Positions 8,395 to 16,165 of a stretch of 64,000 nucleotides of DNA are shown in pieces. Position numbers and translations under genes: made by a program. Origin of the DNA: Flavobacterium salilacus subsp. salilacus (GTDB taxonomy: Bacteria > Bacteroidota > Bacteroidia > Flavobacteriales > Flavobacteriaceae); assembly GCF_004634195.1 (NCBI RefSeq), contig NZ_SKBP01000012.1:1-64000 (forward strand), written 5' to 3'. The notes under the pieces were generated by a model that saw nothing but the letters and a program-made list of their open reading frames with translations, ran no database searches and was not told where the DNA came from. How positions within the stretch are numbered: the stretch's first letter is position 1; each line of letters begins with the position of its first letter.

Positions 8395-8877
8395 ATGAGT
8401 ACAGTATCTTACTACACAGCAGAAGGATTAAAAAAATTAAGAGATGAGCTGGATCAGCTAAAGAGTATAGAAAGACCCAAGGCATCTCAGGCTATAGCGG
8501 AGGCAAGGGATAAGGGAGATTTATCTGAAAATGCAGAATATGACGCTGCCAAGGAGGCACAGGGATTGCTGGAGCTTAAAATCTCTAAAATGGAAGAACT
8601 GCTTGCCAACGCAAGGCTTATAGATGAGTCGCAGCTTGACCTTACGAAAGCTTTAGTGCTCTCTACCGTAAAAATTAAGAACCAAGCCAATGGCATGGAA
8701 ATGACCTATACCCTTGTTGCCGAAAGCGAGGCGAACCTTAAAGCGGGTAAAATATCTGTTACATCGCCTATAGGCAAAGGACTTTTGGGCAAATCTGTTG
8801 GCGAAGTTGCCGAGATTAAAGTGCCCAACGGCACACTTAATTTTGAAGTGCTTGAAATAAGGAGAGACGAACACTAA
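8395..8877 (+). CDS. greA: Transcription elongation factor GreA
   Basis: Rescues backtracked RNA polymerase by stimulating transcript cleavage through the secondary channel. The 160-residue protein has the N-terminal coiled coil with the acidic tip segment EARDKGDLSENAEYDAA, whose Asp and Glu residues chelate the cleavage magnesium, and the C-terminal FKBP-like domain (SPIGKGLLGKSVGEVAEIKVPNG). The ATG at 8395 gives MSTVSYYTAEGLKKL, the usual family start; a TTG at 8356 would add 13 unrelated residues that run through the leader hairpin and is rejected. The HIT gene follows after 14 bases. Confidence 0.96.
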   Translation: MSTVSYYTAEGLKKLRDELDQLKSIERPKASQAIAEARDKGDLSENAEYDAAKEAQGLLELKISKMEELLANARLIDESQLDLTKALVLSTVKIKNQANGMEMTYTLVAESEANLKAGKISVTSPIGKGLLGKSVGEVAEIKVPNGTLNFEVLEIRRDEH

Positions 8878-8891
8878 AACCAAACCACAGT

Positions 8892-9281
8892 ATGAGTTCT
8901 ATATTCACAAAAATTATAAATGGTGAAATCCCTGCTTATAAAATAGCCGAAGATGATAACTTCCTGGCTTTTTTGGATGTTAATCCTAATGCTAAGGGAC
9001 ACACGCTTTGTATTCCTAAAAAGGAGATAAACAAAATTTTTGATATGGATGAAGCACTGTATCTCGGTTTGATGCAGTTTAGCTATAAAGTGGCAAATGC
9101 TATAGAGAAAACAGTACCCTGCAAACGTGTGGGCATGGCTGTTGTAGGGCTGGAAGTGCCGCATGTGCATGTACACCTTATTCCGCTTAACGAAATGGAC
9201 GAAATGCGTTTCATCAACAAAGTGAAGCTGGAAAAAGAAGAGTTTGAGACCTTGGCAAGCAGTATTAAAAAAAATCTGTAA
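8892..9281 (+). CDS. HIT family nucleotide hydrolase
   Basis: Cytosolic histidine-triad protein of the HINT/Hit branch, which typically hydrolyses nucleoside phosphoramidates or dinucleotides. The 129-residue chain carries the signature HVHVHLIPL near residue 96-104 and the N-terminal SSIFTKIINGEIPAYKI characteristic of HINT-type proteins. The zinc-type Cys pairs seen in some bacterial HIT proteins are absent. It follows greA by 14 bases and ends before a strong hairpin, so greA-HIT forms a two-gene operon, an arrangement common in this phylum. The physiological substrate is unknown. Confidence 0.93.
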   Translation: MSSIFTKIINGEIPAYKIAEDDNFLAFLDVNPNAKGHTLCIPKKEINKIFDMDEALYLGLMQFSYKVANAIEKTVPCKRVGMAVVGLEVPHVHVHLIPLNEMDEMRFINKVKLEKEEFETLASSIKKNL

Positions 9282-9331
9282 AAACATTATCTGTCGTACA
9301 GATAATGAGGTAATTGCCAACTGATATATGT

Positions 9332-9358
9332 AAAAAGCGGGATATTAATCCCGCTTTT
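9332..9358 (+). terminator. Terminator of the greA-HIT operon
   Basis: AAAAAGCGGGAT / ATCCCGCTTTT hairpin with TTAA-type loop and flanking T residues, 50 bases after the HIT gene. Its stem is almost identical to that of the hairpin at 9891-9921. Confidence 0.88.
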
Positions 9359-9430
9359 ATATTTTTCAATGTCTTAACATTCATTTGTTAGAAAATGATT
9401 AACATTGCAAAAAATTTATATTTATTTATT

Positions 9431-9868
9431 ATGAAAATTAAATTATTTGCATTTGCTATAGTAGCTATGCTTTTTGCATCATGTTCTGATGATGATGTTG
9501 AAGTGGTTGTGGATACCGAAAACCTGACTCAAAAATGGTATAACTCCTATTATATCGTTAATGGTGAGACAATAGGACATGAAAACGAAACGTGTAACAA
9601 TGTTATCAAATATGACTATATTGAGTTTATCACCGGTGAAGCGCAGGATATATATAGAACAGTACAAAGCGTTAATTGTACATTTGTTACAACAGAAGGC
9701 AACTATACATTAAACGGGAGGCAGATTACTGTAACATTGGGAGATGTTACTGAAACTTTTACAATTAAAGAACTTACCGAAGATAAGCTTGATATAGAAA
9801 GCCAATATGATTTTGACGGCGACGGAGAAGAAGATAATGTTCGTGAAGTCTATGCTAAAAATCCATAA
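9431..9868 (+). CDS. Lipocalin-like domain lipoprotein
   Basis: A small exported lipoprotein of 145 residues. The lipobox MLFASC places the lipid-modified Cys at about residue 18, followed by an acidic SDDDVE stretch often seen after the Cys in surface or outer-membrane lipoproteins of this phylum. The mature part begins with LTQKWYNSYYIVNG and continues as short beta strands (GNYTLNGRQITVTLGD, ETFTIKELTEDKLDIES), the pattern of Bacteroidota lipocalin-like domains. The ATG at 9431 is chosen because it starts a proper signal peptide; an in-frame ATG at 9395 only adds 12 residues. It stands alone between two terminators. Ligand and role are unknown. Confidence 0.75.
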   Translation: MKIKLFAFAIVAMLFASCSDDDVEVVVDTENLTQKWYNSYYIVNGETIGHENETCNNVIKYDYIEFITGEAQDIYRTVQSVNCTFVTTEGNYTLNGRQITVTLGDVTETFTIKELTEDKLDIESQYDFDGDGEEDNVREVYAKNP

Positions 9869-9890
9869 GTATAAACTGATAACATATAAT

Positions 9891-9921
9891 AAAAAAGCGG
9901 GATTAATATCCCGCTTTTTTT
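9891..9921. terminator. Bidirectional terminator
   Basis: AAAAAAGCGGGAT / ATCCCGCTTTTTT hairpin between the lipoprotein stop and the convergent histidine kinase, whose stop codon (9920-9922) overlaps the end of the stem. Confidence 0.9.
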
Positions 9922-11083
9922 ATTGCTTAGGAAAACTAACCTGCATAATAGTACCCTTGCCTACTTCGGACGATAATACTTTTATTTTGCCCTTATGGTA
10001 TTCCTCCACAATACGTTTGGTTAATGACAACCCAAGCCCCCACCCTCTTTTTTTGGTGGTAAAACCGGGTTCAAAAACCTTTTTAAACTGTCCCTTTACC
10101 ATACCCTTACCGGAGTCGCAAACTTTAATCTTTACATATTTTTCACGATCCTCTACTATTACATCCAGCTTACCCTTACCCCTCATGGCATCTATGGCGT
10201 TTTTTACCAGGTTTTCTACTGTCCAGCTATGCAGTTCAGGATTAAGCATTACTGTAATAGGATAATCGGGTGCCGAAAAATTAAACTCAACCTGTTTAGA
10301 AGCTCTTGTTTTCAGGTATTCGAAAGATTTTTCGGTTTCCTGTACAATATCGCAGGTTTCAAGTGCAGGCTCTGAGCCTATTTTAGAGAAACGCTCGGCA
10401 ATAGTTTGCAACCTATCCACATCCTTCTGTATTTCGGTCACAGTAGTTTCATCTACATTATCGGCTTTCATTATCTCTATCCACCCCAGTAATGATGATA
10501 GCGGTGTACCTATCTGGTGGGCTGTTTCCTTAGCCATACCTGCCCAAAGCCTGTTTTGGGCACCGGCTTTTGTAGCACGATAAAAGTTATATACTACCGC
10601 CCCAAAAAGCACTATAATGAGTACTAAAGCTATAGGATAGTATTTAAGGACATTCAATACTGTTGAGTTGCCGTAATAAACATATTGAACTTCTCCCGGC
10701 AAGTACTCCACCGTTAAACGATTATCGGCAGATTTAAATTGTTCTAACAGTCCATAAGCTCTAACGGAATCTTTAATAATATTATCATCTAAAATAGTTG
10801 AATCTATATTTTTTGAATTTAATATTACTCCATTAGCATCGGTTAATATTATGGGTATCGTTGTATTCTTGTTAGTAATATCATTAAGTGTTTCAAGTGC
10901 TTTATCGTCGGTAGGGCTAAACAAAGCCTCTGTAGCATTAGCCCAAAGCTCCATCTTCATGCGCTCTTCATCTTTAAAAATCTGGAACATATAATAGGTG
11001 TTCCAGATAATGAGAATAACAATAAGAAATGAGCTAACTATAATTACTGAACGGATAATGCTCCTTTTATCTGAAAATTGCAT
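9920..11083 (-). CDS. Orphan sensor histidine kinase
   Basis: A 387-residue membrane sensor kinase. Two membrane segments (about residues 11-31 and 148-166) enclose an extracytoplasmic region of roughly 115 residues that presumably senses the signal. The dimerisation and phosphoacceptor site is AKETAHQIGTPLSSLLGW with His189. The HATPase domain has the N box ENLVKNAIDAMRG, the G1 box CDSGKGM, an F box (FEPGFTTK) and GWGLGLSLTKRIVEEY. The HQIGTP variant of the H box is typical of Bacteroidota kinases. No HAMP domain is obvious and no response regulator is adjacent, so its partner and stimulus cannot be named. Confidence 0.92.
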   Translation of the reverse strand: MQFSDKRSIIRSVIIVSSFLIVILIIWNTYYMFQIFKDEERMKMELWANATEALFSPTDDKALETLNDITNKNTTIPIILTDANGVILNSKNIDSTILDDNIIKDSVRAYGLLEQFKSADNRLTVEYLPGEVQYVYYGNSTVLNVLKYYPIALVLIIVLFGAVVYNFYRATKAGAQNRLWAGMAKETAHQIGTPLSSLLGWIEIMKADNVDETTVTEIQKDVDRLQTIAERFSKIGSEPALETCDIVQETEKSFEYLKTRASKQVEFNFSAPDYPITVMLNPELHSWTVENLVKNAIDAMRGKGKLDVIVEDREKYVKIKVCDSGKGMVKGQFKKVFEPGFTTKKRGWGLGLSLTKRIVEEYHKGKIKVLSSEVGKGTIMQVSFPKQ

Positions 11084-11232
11084 ACAATATATTTTGAGGC
11101 TTAAAGATAGTAAAAGTTAGCTATGCCAAGTAAGCAGCAACGGTAGTAACGCAGGGCAAATCATTTTAGTATTAGTTATTAACATACAGGGTTAAATTTC
11201 GAACAGCCGTTTTTTAGTACTGGCAGAAAAAG

Positions 11233-11240
11233 TATATTTG
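11233..11240 (+). promoter_or_regulatory. Putative promoter -7 element for the flavin reductase gene
   Basis: TATATTTG, exact TAnnTTTG match, 18 bases before the chosen ATG at 11259. It covers a TTG that could otherwise be read as a start codon, which argues for the ATG. Confidence 0.6.
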
Positions 11241-11258
11241 TACAAAACATTAACTGTA

Positions 11259-12140
11259 ATGCTTAGTATTGATCCTAAAGAAATACCTACCGCCAAACTG
11301 CAAGGCTATCTGCAAGGCGCAATAGGTCCGCGACCCATAGCTTTTGCCAGCACGCTGGACAGGAATAACGTGCCTAATCTATCGCCATTCAGTTTTTTCA
11401 ATGTGTTTAGCGCTAACCCGCCTATACTGGTGTTTTCGCCGGCACGCAGGGTTCGGGACAATACTATTAAGCATACACTTATAAATGCCGAACTGAACCG
11501 CGAGGTAGTTATTAATGTTGTAAACTATGCTATTGTACAGCAGGCATCGTTATCGAGTACTGAATATAGCGAGGGCGTTAACGAATTTGAAAAAGCAGGG
11601 CTTACCATGATACCAAGCGATAGGGTAAAACCTTTTAGGGTTAAAGAATCGCCTGTACAATTTGAGTGTAAGGTAAACGATATTATTGCATTAGGCGATC
11701 AGGGCGGTGCCGGTAATCTAATCATCTGCGAAGTAGTAAAAATACATGTGGATGAAGCCATTTTGGACGATAATGGTGCTATAGACCAAAACAAAATTGA
11801 CTTGGTGTCGCGCATGGGTGGCAACTGGTACAGCCGTGCCAATCAAGGACTATTTGAGGTAGAAAAACCGCTTACCACGCTGGGCATAGGAGTAGATAAT
11901 ATTCCTGATTTTGTAAAAGAGTGCGGTGTTTTTAACGGTAACGATTTGGGCAAGCTGGGCAATGTAGAGTTATTGCCTGATGACAATGAAATTGAACTTT
12001 TTATAAAAGAAGATTTTGAAATAAAAGCGCTGCTTAGTGCTGATGATGCCGATAAAAAATATAAAAAAGCAAAACAATACCTTGATAATAACGAAGTGCT
12101 GAAAGCATGGAAAGTGCTTTTGGCAGAAAAAGATTTTTAA
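11259..12140 (+). CDS. Flavin reductase-like domain protein
   Basis: A 293-residue cytosolic protein with an N-terminal flavin-reductase-like split-barrel domain that binds FMN. Diagnostic parts are GAIGPRPIAFASTLDRN near residues 20-36, LSPFSFFNVFSANPP, and the NREVVINVVNYA segment. The region from about 200 is an extension without a recognised domain. Such proteins act as NAD(P)H:FMN reductases or simply flavin-binding proteins. The start at 11259 is preferred over a TTG at 11238, because that TTG lies inside a good -7 promoter box. The DUF3127 gene follows after 45 bases on the same strand. Confidence 0.85.
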   Translation: MLSIDPKEIPTAKLQGYLQGAIGPRPIAFASTLDRNNVPNLSPFSFFNVFSANPPILVFSPARRVRDNTIKHTLINAELNREVVINVVNYAIVQQASLSSTEYSEGVNEFEKAGLTMIPSDRVKPFRVKESPVQFECKVNDIIALGDQGGAGNLIICEVVKIHVDEAILDDNGAIDQNKIDLVSRMGGNWYSRANQGLFEVEKPLTTLGIGVDNIPDFVKECGVFNGNDLGKLGNVELLPDDNEIELFIKEDFEIKALLSADDADKKYKKAKQYLDNNEVLKAWKVLLAEKDF

Positions 12141-12185
12141 TATATTAATGATAGCTGCCTCCGGCAGAAAATAACAAGGAAAATT

Positions 12186-12578
12186 ATGGAAGTTTCAGGA
12201 AGAATTAAGATGATTGATGAAACCAAAACATTTGGTAGCAACGGATTCAGAAAAAGAGAGGTAGTAGTTACTACTGACGAGCAATATCCGCAACATATTA
12301 TGGTAGAGTTTACACAAGATAAGTGCGACCTGCTGAATAGCTATAATGTGGGCGAACCTGTAAAAATATCGATTAACCTGCGTGGCAGGGAGTGGGTAAA
12401 CCCTCAGGGCGAAACCAAATACTTTAACTCGATACAGGGTTGGAGAATAGAGAAACTACAACCTGAAGCACCGGCAGGTGGCGGCTACCAGGCTGCACCG
12501 CCCATGCCAAGTCCGCAAGACTCTTTTGAGCCGGCAACAAACTTTAAAGAGGAAGATCACGACGATTTACCTTTCTAA
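12186..12578 (+). CDS. DUF3127 protein with SSB-like acidic tail
   Basis: A 130-residue protein of the DUF3127 family, common in Bacteroidota. The first 90 residues (GRIKMIDETKTFGS, FRKREVVVTTDEQYPQHI, WVNPQGETKYFNSI) read like a compact OB-fold barrel. After a Pro/Gln/Gly-rich linker the chain ends in DHDDLPF. The ssb gene in this window ends with DDDLPF, and that tail is the known docking site for replication and repair proteins on SSB. A role in single-stranded DNA metabolism is therefore a reasonable inference, not established. It may share a transcript with the flavin reductase gene upstream and ends in a strong terminator. Confidence 0.85.
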   Translation: MEVSGRIKMIDETKTFGSNGFRKREVVVTTDEQYPQHIMVEFTQDKCDLLNSYNVGEPVKISINLRGREWVNPQGETKYFNSIQGWRIEKLQPEAPAGGGYQAAPPMPSPQDSFEPATNFKEEDHDDLPF

Positions 12579-12611
12579 AAAAATATAAGAAAAACATATA
12601 AGGTTATATTA

Positions 12612-12640
12612 AAAACCCCGAAACAATATTTCGGGGTTTT
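12612..12640. terminator. Bidirectional terminator
   Basis: AAAACCCCGAAA / TTTCGGGGTTTT hairpin followed by CTTTTT, between the DUF3127 gene and a convergent lipoprotein gene. Confidence 0.92.
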
Positions 12641-12662
12641 CTTTTTCTGCTATTTTAAAAAT

Positions 12663-13253
12663 TTAAGCCTTTTCAGTAACTGTTTTTCTGCAATCGTTAG
12701 CATCACCAACCTGACATGCAGTACATTCCCATTCAAACCTATGCTGATCATTTTCAAAAACATTTGGAGTACAGCCTCTTCTACACCCATTACAGGTACA
12801 TGTTGTGTCAAAAAAACCATTAGACCTCATCATTACTATCAGCGTCCTTACTAATGAAGGTGAAGGAAATACCTGCGTTGCAATATATACAGTACTGTCA
12901 TTATTATGGGCTATTAAAGAAAAATATTCATCAGTAGTACCTCCAACAATGCCTTTCCGTATTTCAATTTTATCTAATGTTGTGTTGATACCATTGCTCT
13001 TCAAATCATTTTGAAAAATGGTCTTTAATTCCAGCGTGTCCGCCGTAATAGTGATATTGCCATCAATATCATACGTCCCTACAATTTTCTCAAAACTGGC
13101 GCTCTTTTGGCTATAAACAACCTTATCAGTATTAGTATTAATACTCATATATTCAGAACTTTTGTCCGTAGCCTCTTCATTAGCACTACATGAAAATATT
13201 AATAGCCCAAAAGCCACTAACGAAATAAAACCATAAAATTTAAATGTTTTCAT
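12663..13253 (-). CDS. Hypothetical lipoprotein with Cys-rich C-terminus
   Basis: A 196-residue predicted lipoprotein I cannot assign to a family. The start is set at MKTFKFYG (13253) because it begins a clean signal peptide ending in the lipobox LIFSC; an upstream ATG at 13304 would add 17 unlikely residues. The mature protein has a mixed alpha/beta central part, then a C-terminal cluster of Cys in CTCNGCRRGC, followed by WECTACQ and a last Cys. Eight Cys in about 45 residues suggest disulfides or a metal site. The next gene upstream on the same strand (13355-13990) also encodes an exported protein ending in Cys and WECAALQ, a hint that both belong to one lineage-specific group. Confidence 0.65.
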   Translation of the reverse strand: MKTFKFYGFISLVAFGLLIFSCSANEEATDKSSEYMSINTNTDKVVYSQKSASFEKIVGTYDIDGNITITADTLELKTIFQNDLKSNGINTTLDKIEIRKGIVGGTTDEYFSLIAHNNDSTVYIATQVFPSPSLVRTLIVMMRSNGFFDTTCTCNGCRRGCTPNVFENDQHRFEWECTACQVGDANDCRKTVTEKA

Positions 13254-13354
13254 TTTGATAATTAATTGATTAGTAAATAATTTAAATTGGATATCCTTTT
13301 TCAAATATAAAAAAACATCACAACTAATAATCGTTTTAAAAAGATTTATTCACA

Positions 13355-13990
13355 CTAATGAGCCACTTGTATGCTAACAGCTACTTGCAGCGCAGCGCAC
13401 TCCCAGCGGCGTTTCCAGGCAGAAGTTTCATTAATACGTGTTAGTGTAATGTATTTATCCTGACCGTTGCAAAGGCAACTGATAGAAAACTCATTTTTAA
13501 CCCCATTGCCTGATACTCGCCTTACCCCCACAAAAAGTCGGTTTTGAGTCCTGATGTTCAATCCCGAAACATCTACATCCACCTTGCCTATATATTCCTT
13601 ACCTATATGTATCAATTTGGTTTCATGCACTATCCTATCGCCTGCGGTGTTGTTATCATTAACTTCATATACCACCAGTTCAAGCTCGGTTGCTTTAAAC
13701 TTTTCCAATTGTTCTTTATAGGAGGTGTATAATCCGTTAAAAGTAAAAGATATGGATTCAAAATAGCCTTCGGGCAAATCTTCCAGCAGTGTTACTATCT
13801 CATAAGTATCCCACATATCTTCGGCATAATAGCATTGCCCTTTCAGTTTTATTGTTTTCAGCCGATACTTGGTAAGCTCTTTTTTTAAAAATACTTCCTC
13901 CATCTGTATAGTATCTTTTTCCATATTAAATACCTGCGAGAAAGCTGTTTTATTTAGCAATAGAAACAGCACAACAATAAAATATTTCAT
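13355..13990 (-). CDS. Hypothetical exported protein
   Basis: A 211-residue protein with a signal peptide (MKYFIVVLFLLLNKTAFSQ, cleavage after about residue 19) and no lipobox. The mature part is rich in charged strands: ELTKYRLKTIKLKGQCYY, then FESISFTFNGLYTSY, and IGKEYIGKVDVDVSGLNI. The C-terminus holds SCLCNGQDKYITLTR and KRRWECAALQV. The overall pattern suggests a beta-sandwich such as those found in surface or carbohydrate-related proteins, but I recognise no family. It lies about 100 bases upstream of the Cys-rich lipoprotein on the same strand, so both could share a transcript. Confidence 0.6.
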   Translation of the reverse strand: MKYFIVVLFLLLNKTAFSQVFNMEKDTIQMEEVFLKKELTKYRLKTIKLKGQCYYAEDMWDTYEIVTLLEDLPEGYFESISFTFNGLYTSYKEQLEKFKATELELVVYEVNDNNTAGDRIVHETKLIHIGKEYIGKVDVDVSGLNIRTQNRLFVGVRRVSGNGVKNEFSISCLCNGQDKYITLTRINETSAWKRRWECAALQVAVSIQVAH

Positions 13991-14171
13991 CGAAAATATT
14001 GTTATGATTTAACCTCTGAAAGGTATAATCATTTTTATTATACTGTTTCTTTTTTATGTATTTTTTAATGTAAGAAATATGCCTTATTAATTTTCATTGT
14101 TAATTAAAATAAACGACCGTTACAATTCAACAATTTTATAAATTTGATAATTATTTAAAATTTAATTAACT

Positions 14172-14816
14172 ATGTATTTTCTTTCGCGCGAACTTTATTT
14201 TCCGTCTGTTACTACCGCCTCTCCGGAGGGTATTGTAGCCGTTGGCGGAGACCTGTCGCCCGAAAGGTTATTACTGGCATACAGAAACGGGATATTCCCT
14301 TGGTTTGAAGATGATGAGCCAATATTATGGTGGAGTCCGCCAAAGCGTATGGTGCTTTTTTTTGAAGAGCTGAAAATTTCTAAAAGTATGCGCAATATAA
14401 TTAATCGCGGTGTTTTCAGGATTACTTATAACACCGCTTTTAGGGAGGTAATAGCCAACTGTCGCACTATACAAAGGAATGGGCAGGACGGCACGTGGAT
14501 AACAGAGGATATGATAGCCGCTTATGTAAAACTGCACGAAATGGGCTATGCAAAATCAGTAGAGGTATGGCAGGAGGACGTTTTAGTAGGCGGATTGTAC
14601 GGAATAGATTTAGGCACTGTTTTTTGTGGCGAAAGTATGTTTTCGAGAGTATCTAACGCCAGTAAAGCAGCATTTATAGCACTGGCGCAAAAACTAAAAG
14701 AGGAAAACTACAGGTTGCTGGACTGCCAGGTGCATAATGCCCATTTAGAAAGCTTGGGCGCAAGAGAAATAAATCGGGAGGCATTTTTAAAAATAATAAC
14801 CCTTAAAAATTATTAA
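14172..14816 (+). CDS. aat: Leucyl/phenylalanyl-tRNA-protein transferase
   Basis: N-degron enzyme that transfers Leu or Phe from tRNA to proteins with N-terminal Arg or Lys, marking them for ClpAP. The 214 residues fit the family. Conserved parts are EGIVAVGGDLSPERLLLAYRNGIFPW near the start, WWSPPKRMVL, GQDGTWITEDMIAAY, and GGLYGIDLGTVFCGESMFSR with the catalytic-region Glu and Ser, then LLDCQVHNAHLESLGA. A TAAATTTG box at 14140-14147 is a plausible -7 element. A membrane-protein gene follows four bases after the stop, so the two are probably co-transcribed. Confidence 0.96.
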   Translation: MYFLSRELYFPSVTTASPEGIVAVGGDLSPERLLLAYRNGIFPWFEDDEPILWWSPPKRMVLFFEELKISKSMRNIINRGVFRITYNTAFREVIANCRTIQRNGQDGTWITEDMIAAYVKLHEMGYAKSVEVWQEDVLVGGLYGIDLGTVFCGESMFSRVSNASKAAFIALAQKLKEENYRLLDCQVHNAHLESLGAREINREAFLKIITLKNY

Positions 14817-14820
14817 GCAC

Positions 14821-15228
14821 ATGAATACAATTAAAAGATATTATGAGGTATTTCTGCTCATAATTGTTACACTGGCATTTTTCCTGTTCAGGAAAGAGGC
14901 ACTTGGGGTAAATACCTATATGATAGTTGGAGGTATAATAGGGCTTTATTTTACTCCTGTAAAAATAATAGCTACTGTGATAAGTATAGAAACAAAACAA
15001 ACAGGAGTAAACATAATGTCGTCGCTTATTATAGCCGCTATTATAGGAACCTCATTAATTGCGGTAAACAACAAGCATTTTCCCGGGCTAAGCACTGTTG
15101 CCTATGCTTTAGCGGTTATTAATATTGTTTTTATGATCTATACGTTCTTTAAAGATCAGGAGCGCAAATTGTTTTTGCTGCACTTTGTTATGGTTATGCT
15201 TATTTCTGTATTATTAGAGCTTTTGTAA
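14821..15228 (+). CDS. Hypothetical small integral membrane protein
   Basis: A 135-residue protein with about five hydrophobic helices (residues 10-22, 31-53, 66-80, 91-108 and 117-135) and short loops, so it is an inner-membrane protein with almost no soluble domain. I do not recognise a family or catalytic motif. It starts four bases after aat, implying co-transcription and probably translational coupling, and is followed by a bidirectional terminator. No functional link to the N-degron pathway can be read from the sequence. Confidence 0.75.
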   Translation: MNTIKRYYEVFLLIIVTLAFFLFRKEALGVNTYMIVGGIIGLYFTPVKIIATVISIETKQTGVNIMSSLIIAAIIGTSLIAVNNKHFPGLSTVAYALAVINIVFMIYTFFKDQERKLFLLHFVMVMLISVLLELL

Positions 15229-15244
15229 GGAGCTGAAATATTAT

Positions 15245-15281
15245 AAAAAAACCCCGCTCTTTTATGAGAACGGGGTTTTTA
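15245..15281. terminator. Bidirectional terminator between aat operon and rplU-rpmA
   Basis: AAAAACCCCG / CGGGGTTTTT stem with an inner CTC/GAG extension, located between two convergent transcription units. Confidence 0.92.
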
Positions 15282-15305
15282 TATGGATTTTTCTTTTTTT
15301 ATGTC

Positions 15306-15566
15306 TTAAGCTTCGAATGGAACTACAGATACAAAAGATTTATTATCTCCTTTTTTCTGAAATTTCACAACACCGTCAACTTTTGCATGTAAGGTATGAT
15401 CTTTACCCATGTAAACGTTTTCACCCGGATTGTGCTTAGAACCTCTTTGCCTAACTATAATGTTACCGGCAATGGCAGCCTGACCACCATAAATCTTAAC
15501 ACCTAAACGTTTCGATTCTGATTCTCTACCATTCTTAGAACTACCGACACCTTTCTTGTGAGCCAT
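15306..15566 (-). CDS. rpmA: 50S ribosomal protein bL27
   Basis: Large-subunit protein whose N-terminus reaches the peptidyl-transferase centre. The 86 residues begin [22 protein letters not shown] without a cleavable Firmicutes-type extension, and contain the conserved [16 protein letters not shown] and [17 protein letters not shown] segments. It is the second gene of the rplU-rpmA operon, 25 bases after rplU, the usual bacterial order. Confidence 0.98.
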   Translation of the reverse strand: MAHKKGVGSSKNGRESESKRLGVKIYGGQAAIAGNIIVRQRGSKHNPGENVYMGKDHTLHAKVDGVVKFQKKGDNKSFVSVVPFEA

Positions 15567-15591
15567 GATGTTTTAGTTTTAATTGTTAATA

Positions 15592-15963
15592 TTATTCAGC
15601 AGTTTCAGTTTCTTCCGTTGCTGCTTTCTTAGTCGCTTTCTTTTTTGCTCCCGGCATAGTAATGCCCGAAATAGCAATTTGAGTTAAAGACTGACGGTGT
15701 CCGTTTTTAACTTTGTAACCTTTTCTCCTTTTCTTTTTGAAAACGATTACTTTATCTCCTTTTAAGTGTTGTAACACTTTGGCTTCTACCGAAGCACCTT
15801 CTATAGCCGGGGCGCCTATGGTTACAGTACCGTTATCATCAAGTAAAAGAACTTTTGCAAATGTAATTGCATCTCCCTCATTACCTTCTAAACGGTGAAC
15901 GTAAACCTTTTGGTCTTTGCTAACTTTAAATTGTTGCCCTGCTATCTCTACGATTGCGTACAT
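15592..15963 (-). CDS. rplU: 50S ribosomal protein bL21 with charged C-terminal tail
   Basis: 23S rRNA-binding large-subunit protein. The body matches the family: MYAIVEIAGQQFKV at the start, then VFKKKRRKGYKVKNGHRQSLTQIAI. At 123 residues it is about 20 longer than the E. coli protein because of a tail with a Lys/Ala run (GAKKKATKKA) followed by an acidic end (TEETETAE). It is the first gene of the operon and is preceded by a textbook Bacteroidota promoter at 15997-16026. Leader length is about 25 bases. Confidence 0.97.
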   Translation of the reverse strand: MYAIVEIAGQQFKVSKDQKVYVHRLEGNEGDAITFAKVLLLDDNGTVTIGAPAIEGASVEAKVLQHLKGDKVIVFKKKRRKGYKVKNGHRQSLTQIAISGITMPGAKKKATKKAATEETETAE

Positions 15964-15996
15964 AACAATATGGTTTATTATAAATTTTTAAGGTTG

Positions 15997-16026
15997 CAAA
16001 TATACAACTATTTATTAATCGGTCAA
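15997..16026 (-). promoter_or_regulatory. Promoter of rplU-rpmA (TTG-N19-TATATTTG)
   Basis: On the minus strand TTG (16026-16024) is separated by exactly 19 bases from TATATTTG (16004-15997), a perfect Bacteroidota sigma-factor consensus. It is one of the best promoter matches in the window and lies about 33 bases from the rplU ATG. Confidence 0.8.
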
Positions 16027-16165
16027 TACTTTATAGTAAATTTTACAGTAAAAATAAAAATTATAACCCACTGACAATCAATTCATGAAAAATTTCTTAG
16101 ATTTATTGTAACAAAATGCCGAAATTGCGTACCAATTATCAAAATCAAAATAATTATTAATTTTT

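Noticed and set aside
9332..9921. Flanking near-identical hairpins as ends of a mobile cassette around the lipocalin-like gene
   Set aside because: Both hairpins sit where terminators are needed, and simple terminator similarity explains them; no direct repeats or target duplications are seen.
11238..11258. TTG start for the flavin reductase gene
   Set aside because: The TTG is part of a TATATTTG promoter box, so it cannot be in the leader of the same transcript.
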